64,000 nt of DNA from Epithemia pelagica. Lineage: Eukaryota > Bacillariophyta > Bacillariophyceae > Surirellales > Surirellaceae. Numbering within the stretch: position 1 is the first letter of the stretch; every line of letters starts with the position of its first letter. The notes below the pieces were generated by a model. It was not told where the DNA came from. It did no database searches and was given only the letters and a program-made list of their open reading frames with translations. The stretch covers positions 3,720,001 through 3,784,000 of the forward strand of contig OX337231.1 of the NCBI GenBank assembly GCA_946965045.2, written 5' to 3'. Positions 10,029 through 21,584 of this stretch are shown here, in pieces. A program made the position numbers and the translations under genes.

Positions 10029-11777
10029 TTAGCGCAGTAGGCCGTAGCCAACATCCATCTGAGCGGTAAAATGAACGTGACCGTCGAAAGCATCAAGCAA
10101 GTCAGGCATCTCCCAAAGTTCTTCTGATTGGACAATTGTGTCCCATTCGGCAGTGCGATTCGCATCCACCGGCTGGAACTTTTGCAGGACGTACTTCATG
10201 GCAAACACATCATGGTCACAAAACATTTTGAGCTGACCGATGCGGGGGCAAGGATTCGAGCCGTTGGCGCGTCTATACTTTTCTTCATTCGATTCGAACT
10301 TCGTTTCGAAAAGAAACTGTTCCTGGATGGCTTTTGCAACATGTGGATGCCGAACTCCATCCCCTTTGATGTCGAGGAGTGTTGAGGGGTAGTTGGAACC
10401 TGTCTCACGAGCATAGTCAAAGTCTGTCAGAACGCCTTCATGGAGGACCATGTTCCGCAAACGAATGTCCCCATGGACAAAGTTCTTCTCGTGTAGACTC
10501 TTGAGCTTCCTGACAATCTCGGCTAGTTTTTGTGATTTCACCTTACCGTACCAAGGTTCTCCGTCGGTCCGCTTCAGGAACTTGGTGGAAACAATGTCCA
10601 AGCCATCCATGCTCATCAAGTTGGCGCCGGGATCGATGAACTCACGCACCAGGTCTATGTTGTGGTGGCGTTGATCTTTAGCGGAACAGGAGGAGTGCGG
10701 AGACGGTAATCGTAGGCTTTGTAGACAATGGCGTCATCCTCTGGCCCAGACCCTTCATGCACGGAGACAACTTTGCTGAGATACCCTTGGTGCCACTGTT
10801 CAGCAAGTTCGCTGCTGTACGACCGCAGATACCTTTTCAGACCTGATATGAACAACTTGAGCCCGTCCATGCCTTTTGCATTCAGAAGAAGTGATCGTGT
10901 GTGACTGGGTGTCTCGTAGAAATTAACGACGACACCGTAGGCTCGAATTTCTAGAGTTTCCAACGTTCGAACTTGTGAGGCAAGGTCGCTTAGAAGAAGC
11001 AATAGTGTCGCTTCCGTACACTGATGACTGGAGCAGGAAGGCCGAAAAGTTTAACACCGGCTTGTATTCAAGAATTGCCGCAATGGCGCCATGAGCAATG
11101 AATCCCACGTCCACGTCTTGCTCCTTTAGCTTTTTGTGCGGCACGATAGGTAATTGATGCACGCACTCGACCCCAATTTCCGCCAACTCGGACTGCAACA
11201 ATCGTGCAAGCTGGGCACTTCTTGGCTTTTCCGAAGGTGTACTTTTGCCCCGTTCACGAGGAAACAGCGTTTCAATAGGTTGCCGAACGATTTGCATCGA
11301 CTTGTCCTTGAGATCAAGATTGCGTGTCATGTCCAGGCAAAATTGCGTGTACGACTTGACCGAGACGAAGGCACCAAAACTATCGCTTTTACTCATGGTG
11401 GTTTCCTCGTATTTGCGCTTGTGACTGGCATTTTCTCCTTTTTCCAGCCCAGAAGCGGATATAGGACAAACGTCCGGGACGATGAAACTCTTCGAAGACT
11501 TGAAGGATTGACGAACGGAAGACAGCAAAACCTCGACTGCCCTTTCTTCGTCAAATGCGCCAGGTTGCGTCATGGCAAGCATTGCTCGCGCGATGATGGA
11601 CCACTGGTTCGACGGACAAGAAGTTCGGCCTCCGTCTTTCTGCCTCGCACGGCGGACTACTTTCTCGATTAATAATGCCTTCATGGCCGCGTTGTTGTCG
11701 TCACTACTCATATGATGAGACTCGTATATGATTTGCTTACTGTGTTTCAAAACAAGAGCTCTCCTCTTCTTGAACAC
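10029..11777 (-). pseudogene. Nuclease-plus-kinase-like gene with two frameshifts
   Basis: Three overlapping reverse-strand frames (about 11777-11000, 11010-10655, 10670-10029) together read as one protein. The first part ends in VDVGFIAHGAIAAILEYKPV, a pattern like the D...ExK core of PD-(D/E)XK nucleases. The last part has a protein-kinase catalytic loop, FVHGDIRLRN, followed by TDFDYAR in the place of DFG. The breaks lie near 11020 (one extra base would explain it) and near 10670; neither looks like an intron. Nuclease-kinase fusions are known among Crinkler-type proteins of stramenopiles and other eukaryotes, which is the family I suspect. The likely ATG is at 11711. It could be intact if the breaks are assembly errors. 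Confidence 0.6.
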
Positions 11778-11818
11778 AAGTTTTGTTGCAAAGGGTCGTC
11801 TGTCTTCTCTCCCCCTTA

Positions 11819-12611
11819 GGCTATCTCCACCCGGGGCCGCTAAAGGTCCAAAAACCGCTATCGAACTCCACCATCTCCTCTAACCGCTAAACAGCTCCAC
11901 TATCCGCTATTTTTGCCGCTATTTGGAGCCCCGAATAGCGGGGAAAATAGCGGATAGCGGAGCAAAATATAACCGTCGGCATAAATAAATTAACGTCTGC
12001 TGCCAACAGTATCTCTCGTGTCGAAAACATGGCAATGGCACGTATTGATTTGTGACGATCGCTTACCATCTCTTTTTCCATTGTTGTGTTCCCTACTTCC
12101 TACAATGGGATAAGAACCATGCACAGCAAGATGATTCGAGGATCACGGATCGGAAGGAATGCAACAATCAAACAAATGCATCATTCAAACTATTGATGTG
12201 TTCGATTATCAGACAATCAATCGGAAATCGGACAGGGAATACAATAGGACGATTGGACTGCAACCTACAACCTACATCTACATTGGCCATGAACAACAAC
12301 ATGATTCACCATGACAGTCAACAATGAAGAGGGAGAACAACGAGTCCTCCATCTTTGGTTTATGCTTTGTGCTCTCGTTGATTGTCTTATTTGAATTCCG
12401 CAACTTCCGCGGCCGCACGCCGGGCACCTTTTTAGCCGAAACAAGAGAGGGCATATGCGCAATGCGTACGCGCAACGCGAGATAGCGGCGTTCTTTTAAC
12501 GGAGATCGTGGAGTTTATTTCCCTTTGGCTCCGCTAATCCGCTATCCGGATAGCGAGGCCAATCAGAAAGCCCCAAAACGTCAGCATAGCGGCGCTCGGG
12601 TGGAGATAGCC
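11819..12611. mobile_element. Non-autonomous DNA transposon, PIF/Harbinger-like
   Basis: A 793 bp element with terminal inverted repeats GGCTATCTCCACCCG (perfect 15 bp, similarity extending to about 24 bp through GCCGCTA). It is flanked by the direct repeat TTA at 11816-11818 and 12612-12614. A TTA/TWA target duplication is typical of PIF/Harbinger and Tourist-type MITEs. The subterminal regions are full of short repeats containing TAGCGG. No transposase frame is present, so it is non-autonomous. A related fragment lies at 47269-47470. Confidence 0.85.
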
Positions 12612-13697
12612 TTAGGCCGTTCCTTGATCTTCCCACAAAACCAAATTTGACGTCGTATTTCGTGACGTGTCACGCTCCAACTTTTGTTTTGCAGATTCTA
12701 GAGATACAGCCTTAGTTGAATTGTTTCATCAACGATGTCAACGATAGAACGAAGAGAGTCTGTCCGTCATACGTAAGCCCCATCTCCTCTCAGCTTCGTT
12801 TTCGGATATTGTCAAAGAAGACCAAATCCTGTTTCCTGTTTCACGCCATCATCACAACACCTTACACCATGGACGAAGTTGCTTTTATTTCCTTGTTTCT
12901 AGGACAAAAGTTGTGTGTCTTCGCGGGTCGGACATACTAGACCAGGAATTTGCCTATGTCGCTATCTCTCCATGGCAGGAAACTATCTGACCTGAGTTTT
13001 GTCAGCGTTCTACCTAGAGTGTAGAGTCATCGGCTCCTTCATTCTTCTTCGGGTATATTATTGTCCATTTTGCAAAGAAAGGATGATCCTCATGACGCCC
13101 AAGCACGTATCCGGTCCACGTGGAGATGCAATACAAGACGGCAACGCCCACGCTGTGTAGTGTACACGTTTCCTTCCTGCATTCGGTATCCATTTCTTGT
13201 CATCCATGGCAGGCCTATTGTTGCTTTCGCTCTCTCGACTGTTTCATGACTACACAGTCTTTCATATCTACAGCATTTGCGTTTCCTTTTGCTCCATGAC
13301 CCCACAAGTTTTCCTGCCAGCTGGTCTCGCACAAACCCGCTTCTGCGAGTGATGTTGTTTGTTGCACAGAGGAGACGAGGTATACTCACTCGTCCACACA
13401 AATGTGGACCACCCAACGAATCCTTTCTCGTCCTGCTGTGAGGGATCTTTTGCTGCTGCTCCTCCTTCTTTGCACCGCGGCAGTGTGGTACCAGTCGCCA
13501 TGTCCGCCACTATTCCAGTGCTATATGGAGAAATGACCAACGGGTCCCATGTCGGTTCTTTGGATTCCCCTTGCGTTCTTTGCACCAAACGCAACCACCG
13601 TCCTTTTGCGTTGTATAGTTCTGTCACGCAGGAGCCGTGAAGGTGCCGTGTGCCGCAAACAAGACTCAAGCAAGTCCTACTGACTTATACACTTGGA
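12612..13697. other. Intergenic, part of the GNAT duplication block
   Basis: No gene recognised. From about 12890 it matches the left duplication copy (8860 onward). The first 270 bp show nothing definite. Confidence 0.5.
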
Positions 13698-14420
13698 TTA
13701 ATCCAAATAGGCTCGAATCATGATTCCAAACTCCACTTGGGAATACTGTTTCTTCTTTTCCATTCTGAGAAAGGTGGCATCAAAGGCTTCCACCTCTTCG
13801 AGATCCAACTCTTCGAAAATGGGACAGTACTGGAACTGAAACTTGTTCTGGTTCTGTCTAGGTTTCTCGTCGTCTTTTTCCGTTTCCTGTTGTTCTCGTC
13901 GTCGTTGAAATGGATGATTCTTGTCGGGCGGATTCAAAATTTTGATGAGTTGTCCATAGGGATATCGACCAGTCTTGTCCGTAATGTTGTAATCTCGACA
14001 ATTCTCAAAGCCATATCCACAGTAGTTGTGGGGAGATCCCAAAATAATCACCGCCTTATAGTTCAAAGTATCCGAAGCAATGACCAAACTATGATCCACC
14101 AATCGACGTCCAATGCCCAAGCGTTGATAGTCGGGATGGACCCACAGAGGACCAAAGGTGACAGTGGGAATCTTCTCTTGCTCTTGTGGTTGGTCCTTCT
14201 CCTCCTCCATATTGTCGCTTCGAATCACATGCGACTGACTGTACATGATGCATCCCACAATCTCCTTGGTCGTTTCCAGTTCTGCCACAAAGCTCAGTTC
14301 CGGCACGTAATCGGCATGGTGGCGCAATCGATCCGTCAAGTAGTGCTCATCGCAGCCCGGACCGTAGAGATTCCAAAAGGCTCGACGGCACAACTCCTCG
14401 ACGGTCCGATAATCGGCGGG
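12890..14420. repeat. Segmental duplication, right copy (GNAT block)
   Basis: Longer and less deleted counterpart of 8860-9955. It contains the intact acetyltransferase. Confidence 0.8.
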
Positions 14421-14518
14421 GGTTTCGTGACGAAGGATCACATTATGGTGGTGGACTGATGGTTCTTTGCTGTTGTTGTTGTTGTTGTTGTTGTTGTTGC
14501 TGTTGTTGTTGTTGTTGC

Positions 14519-14552
<34 letters not shown>

Positions 14553-14564
14553 CATGGTCGTCAT
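13698..14564 (-). CDS. GNAT family N-acetyltransferase
   Basis: 288 aa, single exon. It starts MTTMNNN and runs into an Asn-rich tract of about 30 residues, then the GNAT fold from VILRHETPADYRTVEELC (about residue 42). The acetyl-CoA pyrophosphate loop is visible as YQRLGIGRRLVDHS after FGPLWVHPD, followed by a YKAVIILGSPHNYCGYGF segment typical of YhbS-like predicted acetyltransferases. A charged insert rich in Gln/Glu sits before the C-terminal LD-EEVEAFDATF. The substrate cannot be told. The start is not certain because the Asn tract is a TTG repeat on the plus strand and could partly be leader. A degraded duplicate is at 9302-9955. Confidence 0.85.
14466..14552. repeat. TTG microsatellite (Asn tract of GNAT gene)
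   Basis: About 29 units of TTG with a few CTG interruptions. On the reverse strand they encode the Asn/Ser run at the start of the acetyltransferase. Confidence 0.9.
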
Positions 14565-14880
14565 GGTCGGTGTTCTTTTTTTTTTTTGTCTTCGTTTGTT
14601 GTTATTTTATAATTCTATGGTGCGTGTGGTGTGTGACTAAGCGGCCGGACCGCTAAGTAGGTGGGGCTGTGTGGGGAAGAATTGTGAAAGAGTGTAGGGT
14701 GTGTAAAGTGGAACCTGTGGTTTTTGTAGAGAAAATGAGAACGTCTGGTTTTGTTCCTCGGTGTTCTCGAAAGTGGAGTGACGGACAGACCCATATATCG
14801 GTTCCGTGCGTGTGGGTAGACTATAGTTGCTTAGGAGTAGGTGGTTTGATGAGTTCGTTGTCCTGTTCTGCATAGAGACG

Positions 14881-15253
14881 AGTAATAGGCACGATCCGCT
14901 AAGCCTCAAGTCCAACAAAGATCTACCGAATCAGTCAATCGAGAAACAAATACATGATATGCTATTCTTAATCTCTTTTTCCGGTATGCTGCCTGTCGAC
15001 TTTCGGGACGACAAACGTTCCCCCTCATACTCCTACTGCTTGATGTTTCGTTTTCTTGACCAGTTCGGCCTCCTACTGCTCGGTTTTCTGGAAGTAGGAA
15101 GTAAAGGAAGAAGCCCAATACAATGAGCAAGGGGACTCCAAGACCGACCGTGAGTCCAATGGCCAGTGCCTTGTTGGTACTTGGGTTCGTCGTCGTCGTC
15201 GTCGTCACTCGTACTGCTTTTTTGGTATGCTGCTCCTCGCTGTCACAGGTCAC
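14881..15253 (-). pseudogene. Truncated inverted copy of the binding-protein tail
   Basis: The reverse strand matches the last part of the gene at 15773-17856 and about 130 bp beyond its stop. It reads CDSEEQHTKK, then NKALAIGLTVGLGVPLLIV (the membrane helix), but an in-frame TAG replaces a codon in the cytoplasmic tail and the frame shifts in the helix. Everything upstream of the helix is missing. The copy lies head to head with the intact gene. Confidence 0.8.
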
Positions 15254-15357
15254 AGCTCAACAAGAGAGGCCAATCTAGAATCTAGGCCAATGCGGCATGC
15301 GGCTAGACTACTGCTACTTTCGCTGTCACAGGTCACAGCTCAACAAGAGAGGCCAAT
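15237..15357. repeat. Two-copy direct repeat, 83 bp spacing
   Basis: About 38 bp starting TCGCTGTCACAGGTCACAGC occurs at 15237-15274 and again at 15320-15357, with similar flanking GCGGC-CTACTGCTACT sequence. Confidence 0.8.
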
Positions 15358-15772
15358 GCGGCTACATTACTGCTACTACTTTCGGAGCCAAGATCTTTGG
15401 CTTTGGCCTGTTCAATGTGCGACCATGCTCGGTAGGTAAGATCCGTAAGAGTATTGCATGTACTTTACACTGGACATCAACGTCAACGAGGGTGTATATC
15501 TACGAGTATAGAATAGAAGGCAGGAGTCGCCAACATCTACTCCTTTTAAGTCGTCATTATTTGGCCGATTGAGGCCGATTGTGCACGTCCATGTCCAAAG
15601 AACAGACAGTGCAAATAGGCCTAGAGATTAGGCCTTAAATGAAGTGTCTCATGTCTCGAAAGATCTTTGGGGTCGGCACACCCAAGATTTGATATGACAA
15701 AACCAATGATATTGGAACGAAGCATCTAGGTAGATCGCTCTATCGCATCGAGAAACCAAGAAGAACGACACC

Positions 15773-17856
15773 ATGATGATGATGATGATGATGATGATGA
15801 GGATGCTCGTTGGATGGGCCGTTCTTGGTTGGACAACGCCCAGTGCCGTGGCCATGACGACGACGCTGGACCTGGCACATCTCCGCCGCGCCTTGACCGA
15901 GTGAGTTTGTTCGTTGTGTGTGTTGTGGTGTTTTAGTGGAGGACGCGATCGTTGAAAAGATTTGTCCGTGGCGTGGCCGGGATACAGTTGTGTGTTGTTT
16001 GTTGTGTTGGGACCGTATCGTCGAACATGTGTGTGTCTCACAGTACCCATTGTGGTTGACACAGCACGGATGCCGCCAAGCAGTGCAACGGTCAGTTTCC
16101 CGCCCTGGATTTTTTGACGATTGAAACCGAAGTGTCGCATCAGGCGGCGGAAGCTGATGTCCGTGCCGACTTGGAGGCGGTGGGGTTCACCGTCAACAAT
16201 CGTCCCCTGAAAAAGGACGAGTACAATGCCGAATTGGTGGCGGGCAACTTTCATTTGGCCTTTTCCGAAACCTATGGGGAACCCTACGATCCTCACGCCT
16301 TTGCGGGGGGATGGCGACAAGGCGATGGCGAAGGTCTCAATCATCCCTTTGCCAACTTGACGGGTGGCGATTCCGGCGAAGAGCTCTTTCAAATGATTGA
16401 TGACGTCTTGCTGACGACGTCCGTCACGGAACGCGAGCGACAATGGCGGGCGATTCACCAGTACTATCACCGCAATGCCGTCATGTTGCCCATGTGGGGC
16501 AAGCGCGTACCGACCGTCTTGAATCGACGACTCACCAACTACGAGCCGGGACATCAACAATTCGACTATCCGGTGCATCGGCTCATTGTCAGTCCGGGAA
16601 CCTCCCGCGACTTGACCATTGCCCCTGGAGGACAAACGGGCCTCTTCCAGACTGTGGGTCGGTTGGATCCCCACACGTATCGCCCCAATGAATTTTTTGC
16701 CAACAATTGGGTCTACGAAGGCTTGGTCACGTATGGTGCAGGATCGCAAATCTTGCCTTCGTTGGCCGAAAGCTTTGACACGGAGGACAACCCCGACACG
16801 GGGGGCTACAAGTACATCTTTCAGCTTCGACAAAACGTGACCTTTCATGACGGTGCCGCCTGGAATTGTGCGGCGGCCCGACTGAACTTTGACCATTTCA
16901 CCCAAGGAGTGGGAGGAATGAGCGCCTTGCAAGACTACACCTGCGAGAGCGAATTTGTCTTTGTTGTCACGACCAACAACAAGGCCTACACCTTTCTCTA
17001 CGATCTGGCCTACATTCGGCCCCGCCGCATGCTCTCCCCCCAAGCCTTTTTGAATGGACCCACCACAGATCCCATTACCGCAAATTCCTGCGAGCCATCG
17101 CGGACGACCATTGAAGGTATTACCTGTGTGGGCATTGCCAATGTGGCCGGGACCGGGCCGTTCGTGTTGGCCTCGGACTTGCCGGACCGCAATAATCGAG
17201 ACCCCAGTTCGAACCATATCGATGACGAGGTCCTCTTTACCGTCAATCAAGACTACTGGGATGGTCCAGCGCAGTTTGATTCCCTCAAGGTGGTTCGGTA
17301 TGAGACGACGCAAGCCGTCAAGGCGGCCCTCTTGAACAATGAGCTCGACATTGTCTGGGGCTCGGGCGTCTTGACCAACACGGACATTTTGGAACTGCGG
17401 GACCAGGACGACAGCAATGTCAATGTCTTTTTCTCGTCCGATATTCAAAATGGCATGATCATTTTCAACACGGGCAAGGCGCCTCTGAATGACTTTAATG
17501 TCCGCAAGATTATTATGCACTCGATCCACAAGAGCGAAATTGTTGAAAAGGAACAGTTGGGCCAAGTCGTGGACAATGTCTTTCCCCGTCATATTCGCCA
17601 TTGCGACGTGGACTTGACGCCCCATTGGGATTATGATCCCGAAAAGGCCGTCTTGTTGAGCTGTGAAAGCGAGGAGCAGAAAAACAAAAAAAGCAGTACA
17701 AGTGACGACGACGATAACAAGGCACTGGCCATTGGACTCTCGCTTGGTCTCGGAATCCCCTTGCTCATTGTATTGGGTTTCTTCATTTACTACTTTCAGA
17801 AAACCAAGCAGTACGAGGCCGAACTGGTCAAGAAAACGGAAAACCAAGCCGTATGA
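15773..17856 (+). CDS. Membrane-anchored NikA/OppA-type binding protein, permuted
   Basis: Two exons, 15773-15900 and 16065-17856 (164 bp intron GTGAGT...CACAG, phase 2), give about 639 aa. Residues 1-27 are a signal peptide beginning with nine Met codons and ending PSAVA. The body is a family-5 extracellular solute-binding protein (nickel/dipeptide type), but the order of parts is swapped. Residues about 44-210 match the C-terminal part of NikA-like proteins (AFSETYGEPYDPHAF, YYHRNAVMLPMWG). Residues about 216-575 match the N-terminal part (GRLDPHTYRPNEFFANNWVY, FQLRQNVTFHDG) and end at YDPEKAVLL, just where the first part would continue. A membrane helix follows at about 595-620 (ALAIGLSLGLGIPLLIV) with a short charged tail. 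Bacterial relatives feed ABC importers; here the topology suggests a cell-surface or vacuolar membrane protein. A bacterial origin is likely. Confidence 0.85.
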
Positions 17857-20040
17857 GTATGAGGGGGAACGTGTGTCGTCACGAACAGCGAAAACCGATG
17901 AAGAATAGCGTATTAACCTTACCTAGTTGTGTCTCGATTGAATGATTCGGCATCTGTGTTGGACTAGGTGTGGCGGACCTCTCTACTACAGGAAAGCAAT
18001 TGCCAGGAAACTAGAGTCTACCCACACAGATGTAACCGATAGCTGAGTCTGTCCGTCTTTCCATTGCAAGAAAACCAAAGAACAACTCTCTAAGTCTTCC
18101 TACCTAGTCGAGTTTTGGAGTTCGCTTCGCAAGTCGCATCGAAAAGTGGGACTGGGATCTGGGATGCAAGATGCAATTGAGACTTTGGGGTGAAATAATC
18201 TGCTCCACCGTTGTCATTGTCAACCTTCCCTCTCTTTGCAGAATCCAACGTTTTCTTGTTGGAACGTCACAAAACAGTCACTTCCTTGGTGAGGGAGCAG
18301 CAACAACCCAGTCGCTGTTGCTGTATTCGGTGGTGTATCGGATGAGACTGTTGCCGTGGAACCAACGGTATCGATCGGCGGACAGCCACTCTGGTTGGAT
18401 CAACAAAATCGGATAGGAGGTGGATTGTCAAGAACAGCCCGCCACGACGACGACGACAAGACGTGCCAAGGAGAGATCTGAATCCGCCTTGCTTGCTTGC
18501 ATGAGGAGTCAGGCTCGATAACTTATTTTCATCATATACCATATTCACATGCTTGCTACAAGCCAGCGAATAGCCTTCTTCGAGACAATCCAGAGGCCAT
18601 TGTCGGAGAGGTCTTATGCCCAATCATCAGCCACTGTGACTCCACCAACGAAAGCAAGACATATGGTGAACTCGCTATTCGGAGCCTTGTGATCCACTCA
18701 ACTAAGTTGCGGTTCTTTTGTGCGTTTGCGCCTTGGCCTGGCCTTGTTGTAAGAGGTAGTGGCAAAAGTCGAGGAGGCAGTACAACAACACCTGTGGCAA
18801 ATCGTCTGGATCCGCAGTCATTTGAACCTGGCACTTGTACCGCTCCGAGCATGAACCCATGTCCACAACATGCTATTGCAGAAAGCCAGATTCTTCATGA
18901 CTTGTGTGAGCACAGTCCATGAATTCATCACCATCATTGTTGTATTGCCCGAGCCAACAACACATTCCACAGAGCTGCATAGAAGCGTCACTCGAGTGAG
19001 AGACAGACAAGGATACACATGTTGTTATACAGCCGAGATTGATACCTCGGAACGAAGCAGCACCCGTACCATACATCAATTCACGATCACTGGACCAACT
19101 GAGATCATTCGGACATTAGAACTGTGAGAATGAAAAGGCCGCTTGGTCACAAAGTCTCACCAAACCCTCCAACATATGCAAATCGATCGTTGCTACGAGC
19201 AAGCTGCCGCTTCATGTCGTTCGATCTAGTACCAAAAGAGATGGAGGACCATGAGATCTCTCGTGTCATGATGAATAGAAATGTTCGACTTGACGGACCG
19301 AGAAACATGGCAATCGGTGGGATGGACGCATGCGTTTTGCGTTGTGAAGAGCGGAACTTTCGGACTACTAGAGAAAGAGATGGAAGAACTTGTGCCATAA
19401 TGAATCGACATGATGTGTTCAAGAAGTCGACTCTTGACGGATCGAGAATCGAGAATGGTGGATGGACACGATGGACATGCGTTGAAGAGTGACGAGCGGA
19501 CCTCCGTTCAGAACACCACCTGGCGCTATTGCTATGCCCGCATAGACTGCATAGCACCTCGATCAAAGCCCCTCTGGATGGTGGAGCACTGCGGGATTGG
19601 CCGTCCTGTTCTTTGGAAAAAAACAACCAGAATGAATACAAAATACACGATGACGTTGAATATATTGAATGGGCAATCGGCATTCGGCCCAATACAACAC
19701 TGGGCAATCGCCGAGAGGAAACATTACTACTTCTTGTGGGCATGATGCACGGAGTACGACGTGTCCTCTGATTTTCGCTTTTGGCTATGATCATGAACGA
19801 AGAAGCTATTAAAGCTACCCTTCCGAGTATACCCGAACAGGCCAAAGATGTAACGGAGACTAACGTTTGCTGCGAGAAAAATGGCGGGGCTCCTAGAGAT
19901 CCAAAAAAGTTCTTTTTCCAGAAAAATGGTATGCAATCTTTGCGATTGTGCATGTCGAGTTGATGGTATGCAATCTTTGCGATTGTGCATGTCGAGTTGA
20001 CCGTTCCTGTCTATCCCGCATTTCTCGATCGGCCCAAAGG
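17857..20040. other. Intergenic, 2.2 kb
   Basis: No gene supported. The first 130 bp match the flank of the truncated copy at 14881. An imperfect direct repeat of about 75 bp, centred on CGACTTGACGGACCGAGAA and CGACTCTTGACGGATCGAGAA, lies at about 19287-19365 and 19427-19500. Confidence 0.5.
19926..19999. repeat. Perfect 37 bp tandem duplication
   Basis: The unit beginning ATGGTATGCAATCTTTGCGA occurs at 19926-19962 and 19963-19999 without mismatch, 41 bp upstream of the start of DUF6824 copy 3. Its position in the leader or promoter may affect expression. Confidence 0.9.
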
Positions 20041-20957
20041 ATGGAGACAAACAATACCCGTTCCCAAACAACCAAAATCATGGCGGCTTGCAAGCAATAT
20101 AGCGAGACTTGTGAGGATCGTCGTGTTTGCGATGCTGTCGAGAATGGGTTTCGACCTGCAGATGTGGTCATGGGTCGAGGAAAGGGCATCTATGAACGTC
20201 AAGGCAACAAGGCCTACATGGAAATTATCTCCTCCTTTGTCCCTGCCTACAGGACGGCCCGTAAAAATGCCGACAAGATCCGCATCACCCAGGACGTGAT
20301 TGCCTTGGTGAAGCAGGGAGGTGGCCGCTTTTTGGGAATGAATCCTCGAAACAAGCAAGTCTATGAGGTATCCGATGGGGAAGCACGCATCAAAGTATCG
20401 CAGGTAAGCTGCTGCTACCTAGATCCTACCAGCGCAATCTATATGCCCCCCTGCTACATTTTTTGTCCTTGTCCATTTGCTCATGTGGTTTGGTTTCGGC
20501 TGTATCATCATTTTCTCTGTAGGCACTGCGGCACAAGCGGTTGGTGACGGAACGGAATCGAAAACGAGCGGGACAAGACCTGGAAGAATGCGCCACGAAA
20601 GAGGAGGAAGAGGCTGGGCGTTGGAACGACCACCCTAGTGGTACGGATCCTTTACCAAAGAAACGCAAGACGATGGAGTCGGTAACCTCGTCCGTTGTGG
20701 AACCACTACAAACGGGTGACTCGGAACATGGTGTGGCACCACAAGGAGTCGAGTTGACGACCACAACGACAGAATGCAGGGGAAAACCACTGGACCATGT
20801 TTTGGAACCAGACGTTGGTCTGTCATATCCTTGGCTTTGTGAGGAGCACATGTACAGTGCGTGCCATGATCTATGGAAGCTTCGAGAAGAAGACCACTCC
20901 TTGTTGTCGTGGACGGGACTCACGGAAGAAGATCTCGAGTCTCTCATGCTCTCTTAA
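20041..20957 (+). CDS. DUF6824 domain protein, copy 3
   Basis: Exons 20041-20403 and 20523-20957 (intron 119 bp, GTAAGC...TGTAG, phase 0) give about 265 aa. The start METN is shared with copy 7 at 35178-36071, which supports it. The domain is at residues about 38-121: RPADVVMGRGKGIYERQGNK, SFVPAYRTARKNADKIRI, GGGRFLGM, YEVSDGEARIKVSQ. Note VVMGRG instead of VLLGRG. Exon 2 starts ALRHKRLVTERNRKRAGQ, which is basic, and ends LSWTGLTEEDLESLMLS, an acidic motif almost identical in copy 7. These two form a subfamily, now lying in opposite orientations 15 kb apart. Confidence 0.88.
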
Positions 20958-21584
20958 TCAAAGAACGGCACCACCTTCCATTGTGGCATGGACCTTTGGA
21001 TGGCACAAAAGACAAGCTCTGCAAACGCGAACAGGAACTAGATCCTTGGGTTTGCCCCACTCATGCATTGAATTGGAAGACAACCTTTAGACTCTCTTGG
21101 AATACGACGAGACTGTGGTCCATGGTCCCCCGAAGAGTTGTGAGAATGGGTAGCCAGGGTAGCGAGAAGGCCCCTTCCACCGAACCATGGATTTGTCGCT
21201 TTCTGGACCACTTTCTGAGTTCTGAGTCAACCAGCTACAGTGCTATAGATTGCATACAATACTCCGAACCTAGCATACGAATACACGAAACAATGGCCCG
21301 ACATCGTCACCGCCAGAAAAAATCCTTGGGACCAACATAGAGAGCAACAATAACAAAAAACAACCAAGTTAACACCAATAACCCATCATATCCAAAAGTG
21401 TGTTTGGACACCTAGGGAAGATGATGTTCTTGACGATGATGAAAGATGACGGATAAGAGACCTGCAAGTCGCTTCTAAGGAAAGCCAATAGACTAAACCT
21501 ACCTAGGTTGTTGCACAATCTTCATAATGTAGTAGTTAGAATTACAACAGTCGTTTATTCATGTTCCCCTCCTAATCTTCTGAA
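20958..21584. other. Intergenic, 0.6 kb
   Basis: Nothing recognised. It probably holds the 3' ends of DUF6824 copy 3 and of the convergent gene that follows. Confidence 0.5.

Noticed and set aside
15649-17847. 732-codon open frame on the reverse strand
   Set aside because: It lies entirely antisense to the binding-protein gene, has no recognisable domain, and the sense frame shows clear family motifs. It is a shadow of codon usage.
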